Shown one piece after another: positions 24,194 through 38,100 of a DNA stretch of 64,000 nt (positions are counted from its first letter, which is position 1; every line of letters begins with the position of its first letter). The stretch lies in NCBI RefSeq assembly GCF_023856365.1, contig NC_064540.1, positions 9,515,691 through 9,579,690 on the forward strand, read 5' to 3'. Position numbers and translations under genes: made by a program. The stretch is from Brienomyrus brachyistius. Its lineage: Eukaryota; Chordata; Actinopteri; Osteoglossiformes; Mormyridae. Under the pieces are notes generated by a model, which ran no database searches, was not told where the DNA came from, and saw nothing but the letters and a program-made list of their open reading frames with translations.

Positions 24194-24305
24194 TCAGTCT
24201 GTGAAGCGCTGGCAGGCTTTCTTCCAACGGCAAGCCGTGCACCACATGTCCTTATTGTCCATGCCATACACCTTCCTACACTTTCTAGCATCGCCTCGCA
24301 GCTTC
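24194..24305 (-). CDS. slc2a4rg: slc2a4rg coding exon 9 (C-clamp)
   Basis: Acceptor TCTCCTCCCAG|G. It encodes residues 458-493, including [20 protein letters not shown] and WKKACQRF, the diagnostic DNA-binding C-clamp of the SLC2A4RG/ZNF395/ZNF704 family. The stop is TGA (24196-24194 on the minus strand). The 51-bp array begins immediately after it. Confidence 0.95.
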
Positions 24306-27300
24306 CTGGGAGGAGACAGGGAAGCATCCAGGAGCTCTCAATTACAGCTTTTAATGGAATATGCCCCGTCCATTCAAGTGGTGACTGCACCACCACATAC
24401 CTGGGTCCTGCGGAGGCCTTGGCCGCTGGGGCAGACATGAGGTGTGTCCGGGTGACAGTGACCTGGGGGACTGGCTGTGTCATTTCCCCAGTACAGATGT
24501 GCACAAAAGTGCCCTTTGAAAGAACAAACCACAGATTAGAGATCACCAAGAACAACCAGAAGTGTACAGTAACCATGCATGTCTCATACATGTGTGCTGC
24601 GGCCTCACACCTTCAGCTGTGCATGTGTGGTTTGCATGCTCTCCCATGTCGGATGGGATTCCTCCTGCAGTTCAATGACTTGATACGGTTCTTGTATGAC
24701 TGTGCATGTGTGAGCGTGTGCCTTATGGCAAGCCAGGTTTAGATATACAGAGTACTACATCCTGTAGCTCATATCTACTCTATAACATCTCAGAATACTT
24801 GGGTATTTTTTTTTCAGCCTTACACTATTTGTTACTGCATCTGAAAACAAATAAATGATTCATAATATTACTAAAAGCAGTTTATAGCAAACGATATTCA
24901 TCCATTCATCTTCCAAATGCTTGTCCTGTTCGGGATCGCAGGGGATGTGGGGGGGGGGGGGGATTTAAAGCCTCAGCTGTGAGCGAGATACATCTGGTCA
25001 GTGTTCGAGCATCTCTGTTTCTGTTCCTGCCCCAGAGACAGCCACAGGAAACAGGAACTAGAGCATGAGCAGCAGGAAGTGCATCGTGGGTGGGCTAGAG
25101 GATATGATATCAGCTAGCATTCTTTCTACTTGTACAACACAAGAGACAATCAAATGTTGAAGCTTAGACAAAAGGTCTTTTGATGCCATGAATAAGCCGC
25201 GTCTGGCAATGCATGTTTATATTGTCAAAAAGCACACTGTATACTTAGATTAAATTATTCAGAAGATAATGAACAGAGACATAAAGTGCAGTCAGTTTCT
25301 GATACTCCTTATCTGCTTGTGTATAGCATGAGTTTTATCAAAGCAGGTGTAAGTATGTAAGCAGGTGGGTGATGAACGGATTTAGATTTAAAATCTTTGA
25401 AGGACAGGTTCAGGTCCTAAACCACTCTGCCACCTACTGGCACAGCTGTGCAGCTGACAACAGCTGTTTGTGTGAGGTGACAGTGCTTCCAGCTGAGTCT
25501 CTGTGCTTTCCCACTGACAAAGGAGGGCTTTCCTAACCGTCGCAGCATGACTGCACTACTGTCAAGTTCACTGTGAGATCCCTGCAGTGAGGGATGGGGG
25601 GTTGCCTGGGGTTACAGAATCAATCAAAAGCTCACCAGAGATCCCTTCAAAGGCCTAGGGGGTGACTGCCAGGATGAGCTCACCCCCTTCGCCCTGAACT
25701 CTGCCCTGGAATCCTGTGATGGAGGTGTGGCCTGAGACAGACAGTGAGTCGGGTTAGAGATACAGAAAAGCGGGATGCCCCTGATGCCAACCCTGCAGAG
25801 GCAGGTGTCGACTGGGTACGGCCCAGAGTGTCCTTTACCTGATAGGCATGGTCAGTGTGGATGTGGCAGAGCACCGAAGGAGCCGACTGACTGAGAGGGC
25901 TGGAGGAGAATTTGAGGGCTGGCTGTGCGGTGATGGCGATGGGAGCAGCACGTGCCGGAGTGTGGGAGGGAGGGAAGGTGAGCAGGGGCGGGGCTGTGCT
26001 GGGGGAAGCCGGCAATAGGCTGCACAGGCCCTCCGACAGAGAGTCCATGTTGACCTCGATCTCAGAGTAATAGAAGTCCTCCTCTCCTTCATGCTGCTCC
26101 GAGTCCCCATTCAAGCTGCAGGAGTGTGTGCACAGACACACGTGACACAGGAACATGCATGTAGCTGGACACGTACACAGGCAGGAACACACAACCACAG
26201 ACACACTCCAGCTACTACTTCCCCGCTGTTCTTCCTCTCATACATTTTTCTACAATGAGGGAATATGTTAAGCATTTTGACCAGAAGGGGGCAGTAATTG
26301 GTATGGTACAGCACAGCATTAGTTCAAAATGAATTTGAAGGGCTTATTACTTTCAGCTGATTTCCAGGACACTGTGTTACAAAGATAAATCCACATATAC
26401 GTGGTTTAACTGCGCAGGACCAACAGAATCAGGTGACTCTTCAGGAATTGCTTCTAAATAATTAATAAGACTTGAAATGTTTAAACACAGAGTGAACAAA
26501 GTGTGAGAATGGCCACTATAAGCTATCCCCTGGCCCTAGGCCTAAGCCTACTGCTTCTTCCCTCTGTGTGTCTGTCCCGGGCTTACCCAAGGTGGACAGT
26601 GCGCACGTGTTTCTGGATCCCTGAGGAGGTGCTCAGGACTTTGGCACAGTTCTTCCACAGGCACTGGAACATCACCTTGACTGAGTTCTACAAGACAAGC
26701 GCAGAGAAGGTCCCGGTGGGGGTCCACAAGTGCAAGTTGGCCTCCGGGTACCGATACACACCCTCTAACACACAATGTGAGGCAGCCTCCCCCATCACAT
26801 GACACCAAATGCCCACCTTTCGTTTCCTCGGGCAGGGGTCATCAAAAAGGAAGTGGACGGGCTCCGGCTCGTCCGTGAGATCCTGGGAATATGGTACCCC
26901 GTGTCGCCCAGCATCTGCGGGCAAAGGTGGAGATGGCGTGGAGGGCCCTGACTGGTCGCTGGTGTCCCAGCTGCAGTTGTCACTGGTGGAGTTACTGTAG
27001 CTTGGGGACAGGCCTGCCTTCCACCACCTACTGTCTGCCTCTGGAACTGCACATGAACAACATTAGAAACAGCAATAAGAGGTGAACACTACAGGCTGCA
27101 TGAGACTTAAGAATCCATTCCCCCTACAAACTTAATTCCCCCACCTACTCTCCCAATGTTCCCTATCTCTCCAAATTTTTAATTTTATTAAAAGTCCTGT
27201 GTGACTGATCAGGTGCACCAAATCTGCATCTGTGGCTGTTCTTTCATGTGTCACCACTAAGTGAAACTGCTTCAGTTTTGGTGTGATATCTCTCAAAATG

Positions 27301-30081
27301 ATATAGATGCCAGATCATCACCTACTGCTCCTAGGAAGTTCGAAACAGAGTTACTGTGTTACATTTGTCTCAAAATGAAGTCAGTTCCAGATGTTCTCCT
27401 ATACCAAGGTCTTGATCCAACAAATACTTTTTGAGATATCATGCTAATGAGATTAGTGTTTTCGTCTGCCCTTCTCTTTGCTACCACTGTGGGGGGTTGC
27501 TGCTTCAATTTTGGCGCAATATGTCTCGAAATTTGCACAGTTACAGATCAGTACCCATACAATGGGTCTACAAAGATGCGTTACATCGACATAAGTTAAT
27601 CGCACTAAGGAGATAAATGTCTGTAGCAGCAACACACCCAAAACTACATGTATTCCCTTTAAAGGTAACGCGATTAACAATGGGATCCTGCACATATCGA
27701 TCAGGACATTTGTGCTACCTGGTGAGATAGTTAGGGTTAGGGTTCATGGGTTTACTGATTGAAATGCAGATGTCTGTGCTATCTGTGGGAGTGGTAAGGA
27801 TTAGGGTTAATGGGGTTACTGAATGAGACATACCTGTGCTCGTACTGCCTGAGTCTCCTGTGGGATCACTGAGCACTAAGGGGCTGGTGCACAGAGAAGT
27901 CAGGGCAGCAACCGCCATCACCTCCAGTTCAACATTGGAGGCAGAGCCCCTGTAACACAACATAGGTCTGCCTTAGCTGCTGAGGAACACAGCACAGGAG
28001 TAGGTAACATTCCCGTGAGGGACAAGGGGAGAGGAACACAGCATAGGAGCAGGTCTGCCTCATCACGCTGGACAGGGCAAGGGGAACGCAGCACAGGAGT
28101 AGGTGTGAATCCCCATGCTGGGCATCAGCTCCAGCAGGCATCAGCTACGGGGAACGGCTCATTTTTGTGATGGCTCTGCCCAACATCACCCCCCTCCTCC
28201 AAGTACCCTCTTTGTCACTACAGCAGGTATCTCCAGAAAAAAAATAGACTCACTATAAATAACAGGATCCCTAAAACTCATTAGAAATAAGGAATCACTA
28301 TAGGCAGGTGTCCATTTCCTAAGCCAGAGCTGAACCATCTATTTCACTAAGGCTTAAACCACTTGCTGAGCCAGGGATTAACCATTTACTGAGCCTGGGC
28401 TTAACCATTTATTGAGCCAAATTTGAACCATGTACTAAGCCTGGACTAAAGTATTCTGGTTCTGGGGGGGGGGGGGGCACAGAGCAACTCCTGTGTCTTA
28501 ATGAAGGTCTTAATGTTTCTCATCAAAGTCCTGTCTTGCAATGGCGATGTGCATCAGGCCCCACTAACCTCGATGATTGGGGGAGCACTTCAACTCGCCA
28601 CTCCATACACAGAACCTACCAGATCTCAGCAAAATGTGCCTGTGCACCCCCCAAATAAACTGGATTAATACAGGGAAACAAAGGCAGGCAGGGAAATGAT
28701 GTGGTAGTGATGTGCAGTGTAATGGGGAGCGAGGGAGGGTGGAAGCGACAAACACTGGAAAGCACCCATGGATACGGAGGCACCCGGTGTAGATCACAGG
28801 GACCTGCATCTCCATCAGTGGGGCTGCCGCGATACACATCTCAATGCATTACCAACGACCAGATACACTGAACACAAATGAAGCAACTACTAATGCAATA
28901 CAATATGATTCACCCCTATTGTGATGCAGTGCGATTTGATTCCACACAATGCAATTCATCGCGATACAATGCATCAGCGGACATGCCTGCAACTCGTGTG
29001 AGACTTGGCTGAGAAATTAAAAAATAAAAAAAAACTGGCCAATGACTGCAGTGGAGAACTGAAGATGAGAGAGCACGCTCAGAAAGGGAGAGGGGGATGA
29101 ATCTAAATATAAAACAATGCATGGTTGAAACAATGCATCCCAAGTTCATCCCAAATTGTATCTGGTACATACTTTTTTTTCTAATTGGGGCAATCGCACC
29201 GTGAACTTTTATGCTGGTGCATTGATGTGAATCCCTAGCAGATCAGCACTGAGGTGAAGCTGGGAAGCCCCCTGCTCCAAGAGGTCTGCTGGCCTCTGAT
29301 TTACCTGGCCAAGGTGCCCCCTGTCTGTCAGAGTGTATGTAGCACCTGTATGCGCTGCTCATACCTTCATGCTGGAGCCAAAAGGTCATAGAGCGTGTGA
29401 CCACAGTGGCCTACTGACCTTCTAACCTGACCCACCCCGCCTATGTCAGCTGATAAGGGATTTATCTCACAGCACTCAGTGTATGAACAGCAAGAAGCTT
29501 TTGGGATGGACGGGATGGTACCTCTGTGTAACCCAGCGTGACCTGAACGCCAAGTGGGCCAGACTCCAGGGGAGGCGGTTTCGTAATGTCATGTCCCTTC
29601 TGTGTCCATTAAGATTGTATTATGATGATGCTCGGTGGGGCTCAACATGCCGCTGCTCTGCTTGCAGACAGATGTAAGGCTCCCATGTCAGCAGAGGTGA
29701 CCATAAATATGGGATGGAGGATATGGCTGAAAAATTATATCTCTGTATTTTAGGTCACTGTATCGATATTCAATATACATTGATATTATACATATTTTTC
29801 TAAAATACTTCTGTAAAATACATCTGACAGAAAGTCTGAATTTCATATGGAATAGATACATGGGGGGGGGGAAATGATGGATGGAAAAACTGAAATGTAT
29901 AAAAAAGGTATTTCAAGAACTTAAGAACTCGGTCGTTCAAAAATTAAATGTATAGAGTCACATTACGACTACACAGCACTGCAAACAACTACACAGCACT
30001 GCAAACAAATGTGTGTACTGTAAACAAAAGCACGTATAAACTGATGTATCAGATTTTTTTCTTTACCATATATATATATAT

Positions 30082-30113
<32 letters not shown>

Positions 30114-32131
30114 TTATTTTTTATTGTGTTTCGCTTTTTTCGGCACTCATTTTTCTTTACGGTATGTGTGTTGCACTTTGCATTACTCCTTTTCCTTTGT
30201 GTTTCACTATCTGGCTTCTTCGTGACACTGTGTGGGTGGGCGGGGCTTTGGGGGAGAGTCTGCCATTACCCGATCCCGATCCGTACCACCTGCCTGATTT
30301 GTACGTTGTGCGTCTGCGTATGCACAGTATTTTTCAGCATGCGTATACCACGTTACATTTTCTGGCACTGTCCAATCTGTTCAGACCGCCATATTGTCTA
30401 CATTTAAAATAAATATATATAAATATAAATATAGCAACACATTATCAACTCATTTTGTATGTAAAAATTTATCGAATATAAGATAATAATGAAATACATC
30501 TCCCAGTCGCTAGCATTTCAGTTCCGGCGATTGAGCAGCAGACGCTAACAAAATAAAGGCAGGAGGATATGAAGGCACTGACCCATGGCCTGAATTTATT
30601 GGCAAACAAGGAGGGAAATGTGCCCCCCCACCCGTTTATCCTGAGGAACTGCAACGCACCGGGTTTCACCCCGGATTCGGACCATGTCTTCCATGGCACC
30701 TCCATGCTCCACTGAGTTACCATGGAAACACTACACACTTTGAAAGTTTCACGGAGCCTCAAGGTTAAACTGTAACCATGGTAACTGGCCCACCAATCAA
30801 AGCGCAGACAGTTGCCATGCTGACTGAAAGTTTTGTTTTGAGGTGACCTACATTTTTTTTCCCTTCATTGAAACATGCAGGCTTGCACTGACACACACTC
30901 ACACAGGCACACACACACGTAAATGAACAGGCACACAGACCCCTACACACATATGTAAACGTGTGGGCACACAGAACATGGGGGTATTTTTCGTAAGCGG
31001 ATTACTCGCTTAGCCCGATGTAATTGTTGACGATTTGGCATGATCCTGGATCTGTTGCATTTCCGAAACTCTTGCTGGATGTGTTGTCATAGAAGCACAT
31101 CCAAATCCTCGAACCTGCTCGGAGCAGGTTTGTTCTACGTAAACAAGGATTAGCTCACACACTTAATCAGTGTCCGTGCATGGAAATCCATTCAGTCATG
31201 GCCTCACCATTCATGAACGAGAGACCAATTGATATTGGTGCGCAAATTATAAGAAGAGAATTTCATATAGAGAGGGTTTTGCGTGATCGGCAAGATCCTT
31301 TATTGCTCCTGGAGTAAATTCTTTTCGAAAGATACCGCTTTAGCCGAGGGGGAATATTACACCTCAGCCGTCTTTTCTGGTTTGGGCTGCTTTTGCCTTA
31401 TTGCCCTTGTGCATATTAGTTCTTGGAATTCTTCATATCCTTCTGATAGAAGACCCTGCTCCACTTGCGTGAAAAGGTTCTTTCGTCATTTTGTTGCAGC
31501 CAATCAAAGACTTGCTGATCATGTTTTCTAGACTCGATATACAGATGCTTCTCTACTTACGAATGTTCAACTTACAAATTTTCAGACATATGAACGAAGT
31601 GGACCGTAAGTCCAAATTGTGTTCGTTGAGCCCCCTTTTACTATCTGCAACATCAGTTTTTTTTTCTGTGCACCAATTCCGCCTAGTACGACTTCTGGCC
31701 ACTACTCCCACCTCGCAGCAGCGTAGCGTGCGTACTCCCAGCATCCTAGTTCTTTGTACTTCTGTATACCCTTAAAATGATGTTGAATAACAACTTACGA
31801 ACATTTCAAGTTACGAACAGCCATTCGGAACGCATCTCATTCGTAAGTAGAGGAGCGTCTGTATATGGCCTTTTCAATCAGTTCGGGCGCATGCAGTCAT
31901 CTCGGATGAATGGATCCAGCTAGACTAACCTACTACACAGCTGCTTTTGAAAAACCGACTTATCCTGGATGAGTTTCACCGGCATTAACTCATCCAGGAT
32001 GAGGCAACTGATCTCGTATGATTTAAGCGATGTACGGAAAATACCCCCATAAATGCATGTGTACACACAGATACACACAGATAAATGAGCAGGCACATGC
32101 ACACACAAACATATAAACAATGACGTACATG

Positions 32132-32162
<31 letters not shown>

Positions 32163-35100
32163 CCAAATGAGCAGGCACACACACACACACGCAGCCAAAA
32201 AGAGGGGCCTGTCATGCTGGCTGTCCTTCTGACCTAAAATAGTGACACAAGGTCTTGTTGAAAGTGTTAACTTAAGCTGGGTGCTGGGGGGGGGGGGGGG
32301 GGGCGCAGCTTTAGGGAGGCCAGCATGGGAGAGGGCCAGTGTGTGAGCCCGCCATTCCCGCTGTGTGAGTGCATGAAAGCATGTGTAGCCATCTGCTTCT
32401 GCTAATGTGTGACGATGTGAGCGTGGGAAGAGAGACAAACAGAGCGCAGATACATGCATGTGTGTTTTCATACATGCACACACCAGCAGATGGTCTCAGA
32501 TGCTGCTGTGATGTCACCAAATGAAGCAGACGGTAGGAGGCTGCTCAACAAGCATATCAGCATGACAAGCTTCATTCAAAGTCACAGAGAAGCAGCCAAT
32601 CACTGAGCAGGAGTCCTTAGCCTTGGCCACTAGCCTATACCCCAGCTGAAACTTTGGATAAGCACAATTTTTTTTTTTGTTGTAAATTTTATTACTAAAT
32701 ATTTTTTTATGGTGTTGTCTGGATGATTGAGCCCAATGGCTCAATAGAAATACATTTAGTGCAGGCTGGGGGGAGCTGCACTGACTTCCCAGTCAATGAA
32801 TCTGTCTGGTCTCCCTTTGCAGCCATCGGCTCGAGGCCACCTTGGTGACCAGCTAGACCCCTTAGCAAGGGATAGGTGAAAACCCTCCTCAACACAGCCC
32901 CAACCCTTTTGGGTTTCACTGGTGACAGAGGCAGTGACCAGGTTTCATCATGGAAGCTTCTAGGCCACCCCAGGCAAAACCTGCACTGGCCTTATTTTAT
33001 TAGGGGGGGGCTTGCCCAAAACTGGCCAATCAAACATTTCAGAATAGCCTGATGGTTAATCGCAACTCCAAGCCTCGTAAACATGGGGTCTTATGTCACA
33101 TGTCAAAAGTTCACCGTGTTGGCTGACAGTTGATAAAAATGCCAGATAAATACACCCCCTGCCACTCCACACACTGCAGAAACCATGTGAGACAAACACG
33201 CAGTGGCAGTTTAACACGCACCTTCTTCTAACACTCCACCCCTCCTGTCAGTTGCACCGGTAATTTGCTCAGAGCAATTTCACTGTCCAGCGATGGGGGG
33301 GACATAAGCAATGCTGCTCTTCCTCGCAGCGACGTGTGTGAGACGTCGGCACCCAGAAAGCAGAGGTTTAAATCACCAGCCGACAGTCACACTGCACACA
33401 CATACAAACACCGATATAACCATTTTGCATAGTCATATTAAACCATACCTGACACTGTGGGCGATATTTTTAGCACAGTGGTTTTTTTTTCATATCCTGT
33501 TTTTGTTTCGGAACAAAGCTGGTGGTGCGGAAGGGGGAGATGAGAGAATGCTTGACATAAAGCAGCTGCAGCCCCCGGCACAGCCGAAGATGATGGTGGC
33601 GCTTGCCACTGTTATACGTGCGACCCTCATGTTGTGAAGCCCCGCAGAGAAGCGCAGTGGTCAGGTCGCGATCAGCACCACCCAGAACCTTACTGGCTCT
33701 GATCCACTGAAGGCTGAAACCAGCTTGTACCAAGAGGTACTCCAACACATCGCAGGAGGATGAAGGAAAGGTCACAGGACACTAGGAAGAAACTGACAGA
33801 AGACTCATCTACCACTGAATGCCCAGAATTAATGTCTGTCCAATCACAGCACTCAGATTCACGGCGAAATGGAGTCCCTCATCATAAGCTGATGTACACA
33901 CACCAGGAGAGTCAATCATCCAGTCACCCGATTGGTCCATCTGCCTGTCACTCAGAAATATGATCGGATGACACAGGCCATCAGCCCACGTATCACTCTG
34001 ACACATGCTACCGCCCTATGGACACTCTGCTCTCTGTGATGCCTCTGCTTATTTGGGTCACCATGTCAAATGACACATGCCTAATTGGTCATTACCATGG
34101 AAACAACAGGCTGTCTTCCCCTCAGAGCCACAGCTGACGGTCCCAAAATCCCATTCTGCAGGGCAGACACAAGAGATTGGCCTGCAGGCTGTACATTCCC
34201 AGGCAATTCCCAGGCAAAAACACTCATATCGGGAGAGAATCAGCTTTCACGGGGCTCACTGCTGACGCAAAGCGCACAGCTATAAACACCTGCCCATCAG
34301 ACAGCCGCTCTTTTAATTCATATTGAAGGTTTTGGGTATTCCTTTAAAAACTGATTCTTCTACGATTAAACTTTTTATTACGAAATAAATCTGAGGTTTC
34401 AATGACAAATTAAAAAGCCTCCAGGAAACAACCAGGGTCCAAGACCAGCATGAGAGATGGTTAAAAGCCCACAAGAAAGGCAAGGGTCAAACTCATGAAG
34501 TATGTATTATATAAAGTTTTATAAAGGGGGAAATATCAAAACCACAACTAGGATACATACGAGGCGCATAAACCATTTTGATGTTTAATGTGCATTTTAA
34601 TGCTTCTAGAGCATTAAAAAAAAGCCTTTGAGAGCAACCTGAGCTGATTTCTAGAAAGATGCTGTTGGTCAGGGAGCCCAAATCAACAATAATATGTGAC
34701 TCTCAGAGTAAGTGGAAGACACTTTCAACCATTGTGTGCCAAACACTTTCATTCACTTTCATTCACCTCTGGACATCTTTGGAAGACAAAGGCGTTAGAT
34801 CTCAATCACTGGACTTTGAGAAAACCAAACAACAAGGAAGACAGCGGCTAATAGTGACAGGCTTAAGGTTGATTTATTCAATCAATTCGCATAAATATGG
34901 CACAGCCGTGGACCCTACGCTGAAGCCTACACCATAGGCCGATGTACACTTCCCCTGAAATGCAACTACACGTAACAGCGATGCGGACCGCAAGAACTGC
35001 GACTGCTCCACTTGTTAGCATTCGTTTTTTTTCATGAGTGCGAAGATAGCATACATCCCAAGTATGCTTATATCACTGACTGAAAGTGAAGTACTATTTA

Positions 35101-38100
35101 TATCTAGCGTTAAATAACCCATCCAAGACATCGTACTACAAAACACTCAGGATGACAGTGCTAATTTCACTTACCTTTTTTTTTATTTGTACTTTACAAG
35201 AGTAAATAAAGTAAGTAGCAAAGACACTAACTTTAGAAGGGAAATGTATTAAAAAGGCACTTCATAGTGGCTGCACATTTTCCTAAATTTGTCTATGGGA
35301 AGTTTGGAGAAACACAAATATATAACCAAGACTTAATAAACAGATACTTTGTTCAGCGTTTTTTTTTTCCTGCTCAATCATGTGATTCAACAATTGAATG
35401 TATTGCAGGGTGGGAAGACAAATAAAGCAACGCTGAGTGAAACCTTGCAGGCCATACCTGAGCAGATGAGGGACGGGGATGTGTGCTGAGGTGGCCCGCA
35501 GCCCATGCGAGCTAATCTCATCTTTGCATGGGAGCCACGATGAATCCTTTGGGGTGAGCCGGTCGGCTTGAGGACGTGCATTTACAGTCAGGCACATCCT
35601 AGGGCTGCTACTGGCTGGATCCTTTCTGCCCAGAACAGAGCTCTGCATCTGAAATCAAAGAGCAGTGTGAGGCCTAGCAGGCAGCAGGACCTTTGTATAC
35701 TAGCATCAATCAAGTGCAACTCTGCAGCTTGTAGTAAATAGTTTACATCTGCATTCAGATGGATAACTAGATACGGCTCAGTTTTAGACCTGGTAACCAT
35801 GAAATCTGACAGCATGTCAGCAATGCTTGCGCTTTGAAATACTTCACAGGTCCTATTCTAGAGAATTAGGAAGAACAAAAGACCAGAGCAGTCATCCTAT
35901 GTGCCTCTAGCGTTTGCATAAAGTTACCGCAGATCCATAAGGCTGTTACTTATTCAAATACACTGGCGCCTTGGAACTCAAACACCTCTCAACTCTACCA
36001 ACTCAGATGTCGAACGGAGCCGTTGAATTCGTTTTTCCGACTTGTACCTCAACCAAAATCTTGGAACTACCCATATAGACCTTGAATGGGTCGGTCGAGA
36101 AAAATCTAACCGCAACTTGACCGAAAACTCGGAACATGTCAGAACAAAACAGACCTGCTAAAACTTGTACGGATCTCAGGCAAACAGACTTACTGGGATG
36201 CTTATGCCTGTGAATTGCGCTCAGTCTCGCGGTACCTCTCCACCGAGCAAAAGCTGTGTTCGGTGTGAATTTTTTGTGCTTTATCAACAGTACATTTAGT
36301 GATACAGTAATCATCGCCCCTATGAAAGTGAGCAGTGATAGCAAAGAGGAAAGAAGTGAGAGTAACTGTAAAACTGTAAAAAAGAAACTATAGTGAGAGT
36401 TGAAGGTGGTGCAACTGTGTCTGCTCTGGCAATTAGGGATGTAAACAGTATGGCATAGACATGCTCTGGAATGGACAGTGTTGTTGAAGAACAGTGGATA
36501 GCATCTGAAATACTGATCATGAAAGCAGCATTGCTCCAAGCATGGCCCTGTTCCACAAAACCCTAAACAAGAGGCTGGGACATGGATGGATTGATATATA
36601 ATTAATACGATCATCAGGAGTATGATCAAGCAGGTTGGTATTGCCCTGGGCCAGAGACACTGACAGAGTCATACTTTGATCAATGTCATCTTATAGTTGT
36701 ACCCGTTTATTCAAGCCAGATATGTAATGGATGTATTTGAGGCCAATTAAAGCTGCAGTAGGGTAACCCAGAAAAATTGACAGAAGTCAGTATCCTCAAT
36801 ATTATCACCTTTAATTTCACATGAAGGAAGGATTTATGCAGTATTTTTCATGATTAACGATGATAATTTGGGCACAGGGCCTTTATGAAATGGGGAATTG
36901 GTACAGACTGCAGGAACGAGGTGGCCATTACGAGCTTCCACAACAGGGGACTAGTTTGAACTGTAGAAACTGGGGGCCGTTATGGGCTGCAGGAACAGGG
37001 GACTGGTACAGATTGCAGGAACTGGGAGGGGGCGGAGGCATTACGAGCTGCAGAAATGGGGGACTAGTAGTGACTACAGGAACCAAGGCCAATTACGGGC
37101 TACAGGAACGAGGAACTGGTGGTAGACTGCAGGGCCCGGGGAGTTGTTATGGATTGCAGGAACCAAGGGGCTGTTATAAACTGCAGGAACGGGGGACTGG
37201 TACAGACTGCAGGAACCAGGGGGCTGTTACTCGCTGCAGGAACCAGGGGACTGGTACAGACTGCAGGAACGAGGGGGCTGTTACTCGCTGCAGGAACCAG
37301 GGGACTGGTACAGACTGCAGGAACCAGGGGACTGGTACAGACTGCAGGAACCAGGGGACTGGTACAGACTGCAGGAACCAGGGGGGCTTCATCAATGCCA
37401 TTTCTGTTATAATACATACTATTATCGAGCAACGTGTCCTCCACAATGTCCTCATTTCTAATTTAACTAACATAATGTAAAACATTAATGAAAACTAGCT
37501 AGAACACGGTCACTTGTCCCTGCTCTATTGCTACACTACTCTAAGAAATACAATGATTAAAAACCTTCAAAAATCTTATTTTTGGTATTTTCATGTGACA
37601 GTATTTCCAATTAATATATTTTCCTTTTAGTACAACAATAACATGCTAGTTAAAATACACATTTGAGTCATGTCCCCAGGTTTTCACTAAGTCCTGTCGT
37701 TACCTTTCTATACACTTATGCTCCAAAAATATTTGGCAGATTCCACAAGTGGCGTGTTTAGCTAGAACGTCTGGATGATCTCAATTGCCTGAAGACCACA
37801 GAAAAACCAAAAGTAAATTCTCTCACTTTCTATATTATGTTGATATTGTAAGTATGTCTGAGGAGGTTTAACTCAACACTCAGTCCTGCAACCAAAATTA
37901 TATCTTATTATTTTTATTTATTTAAAAATACATTTTTGATAAGTCACTTGAATGTATTCAGTGTTATTAGGTTTTAGCTATTAGGTTTGATGACATGTGG
38001 CTATGGTTCATGAATTAGCTAATTTTATAATAAAACTCCATCCATTTTCCAAACCGCTTATCCTACTGGGTCGAGGGGGGTCCGGAGCCTATCCCGGTAG

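Larger units (their letters stand above)
30978..32050 (+). mobile_element. PIF/Harbinger DNA transposon relic
   Basis: Imperfect terminal inverted repeats are visible: ATGGGGGTATTTTTCGTAAG at the left end, and ATGGGGGTATTTTCCGTACA on the minus strand at the right end (about 32050). Flanking triplets AAC/AAA are a weak target duplication. Inside is a HARBI1-like transposase start. Without the nested 320-bp element the relic is only about 750 bp, so most of the transposase is deleted. It lies antisense in slc2a4rg intron 2. Confidence 0.6.
27950..35457 (-). other. slc2a4rg: slc2a4rg intron 2
   Basis: 7.5 kb, AT-rich, hosting the nested Harbinger/Tigger insertion at 30.98-32.05 kb, CA microsatellites (about 30890-30960 and 32100-32195), (AT)n(GA)n at 30067-30113 and poly(G) runs at 28466 and 32286. 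No further exon is recognised; the open frames (for example at 30.0-30.4 kb) look random. Confidence 0.8.

Noticed and set aside
23783..24742. Frames of 120-282 residues through the 51-bp array
   Set aside because: Unit length is a multiple of three; repeated peptides are artefacts. The only real coding part is the minus-strand end of slc2a4rg.
26503..26802. 99-residue frame starting with a signal-peptide-like sequence
   Set aside because: It overlaps slc2a4rg exon 5 in antisense; the conserved zinc finger on the minus strand explains the sequence.
27726..27745. TTAGGG-like repeats (also near 48240) as interstitial telomere sequence
   Set aside because: Only two or three degenerate units each; expected by chance or from GA-rich repeats.
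29948..30412. 154-residue frame with hydrophobic stretches
   Set aside because: Built on (AT)n and (GA)n microsatellites and intronic DNA; no similarity.
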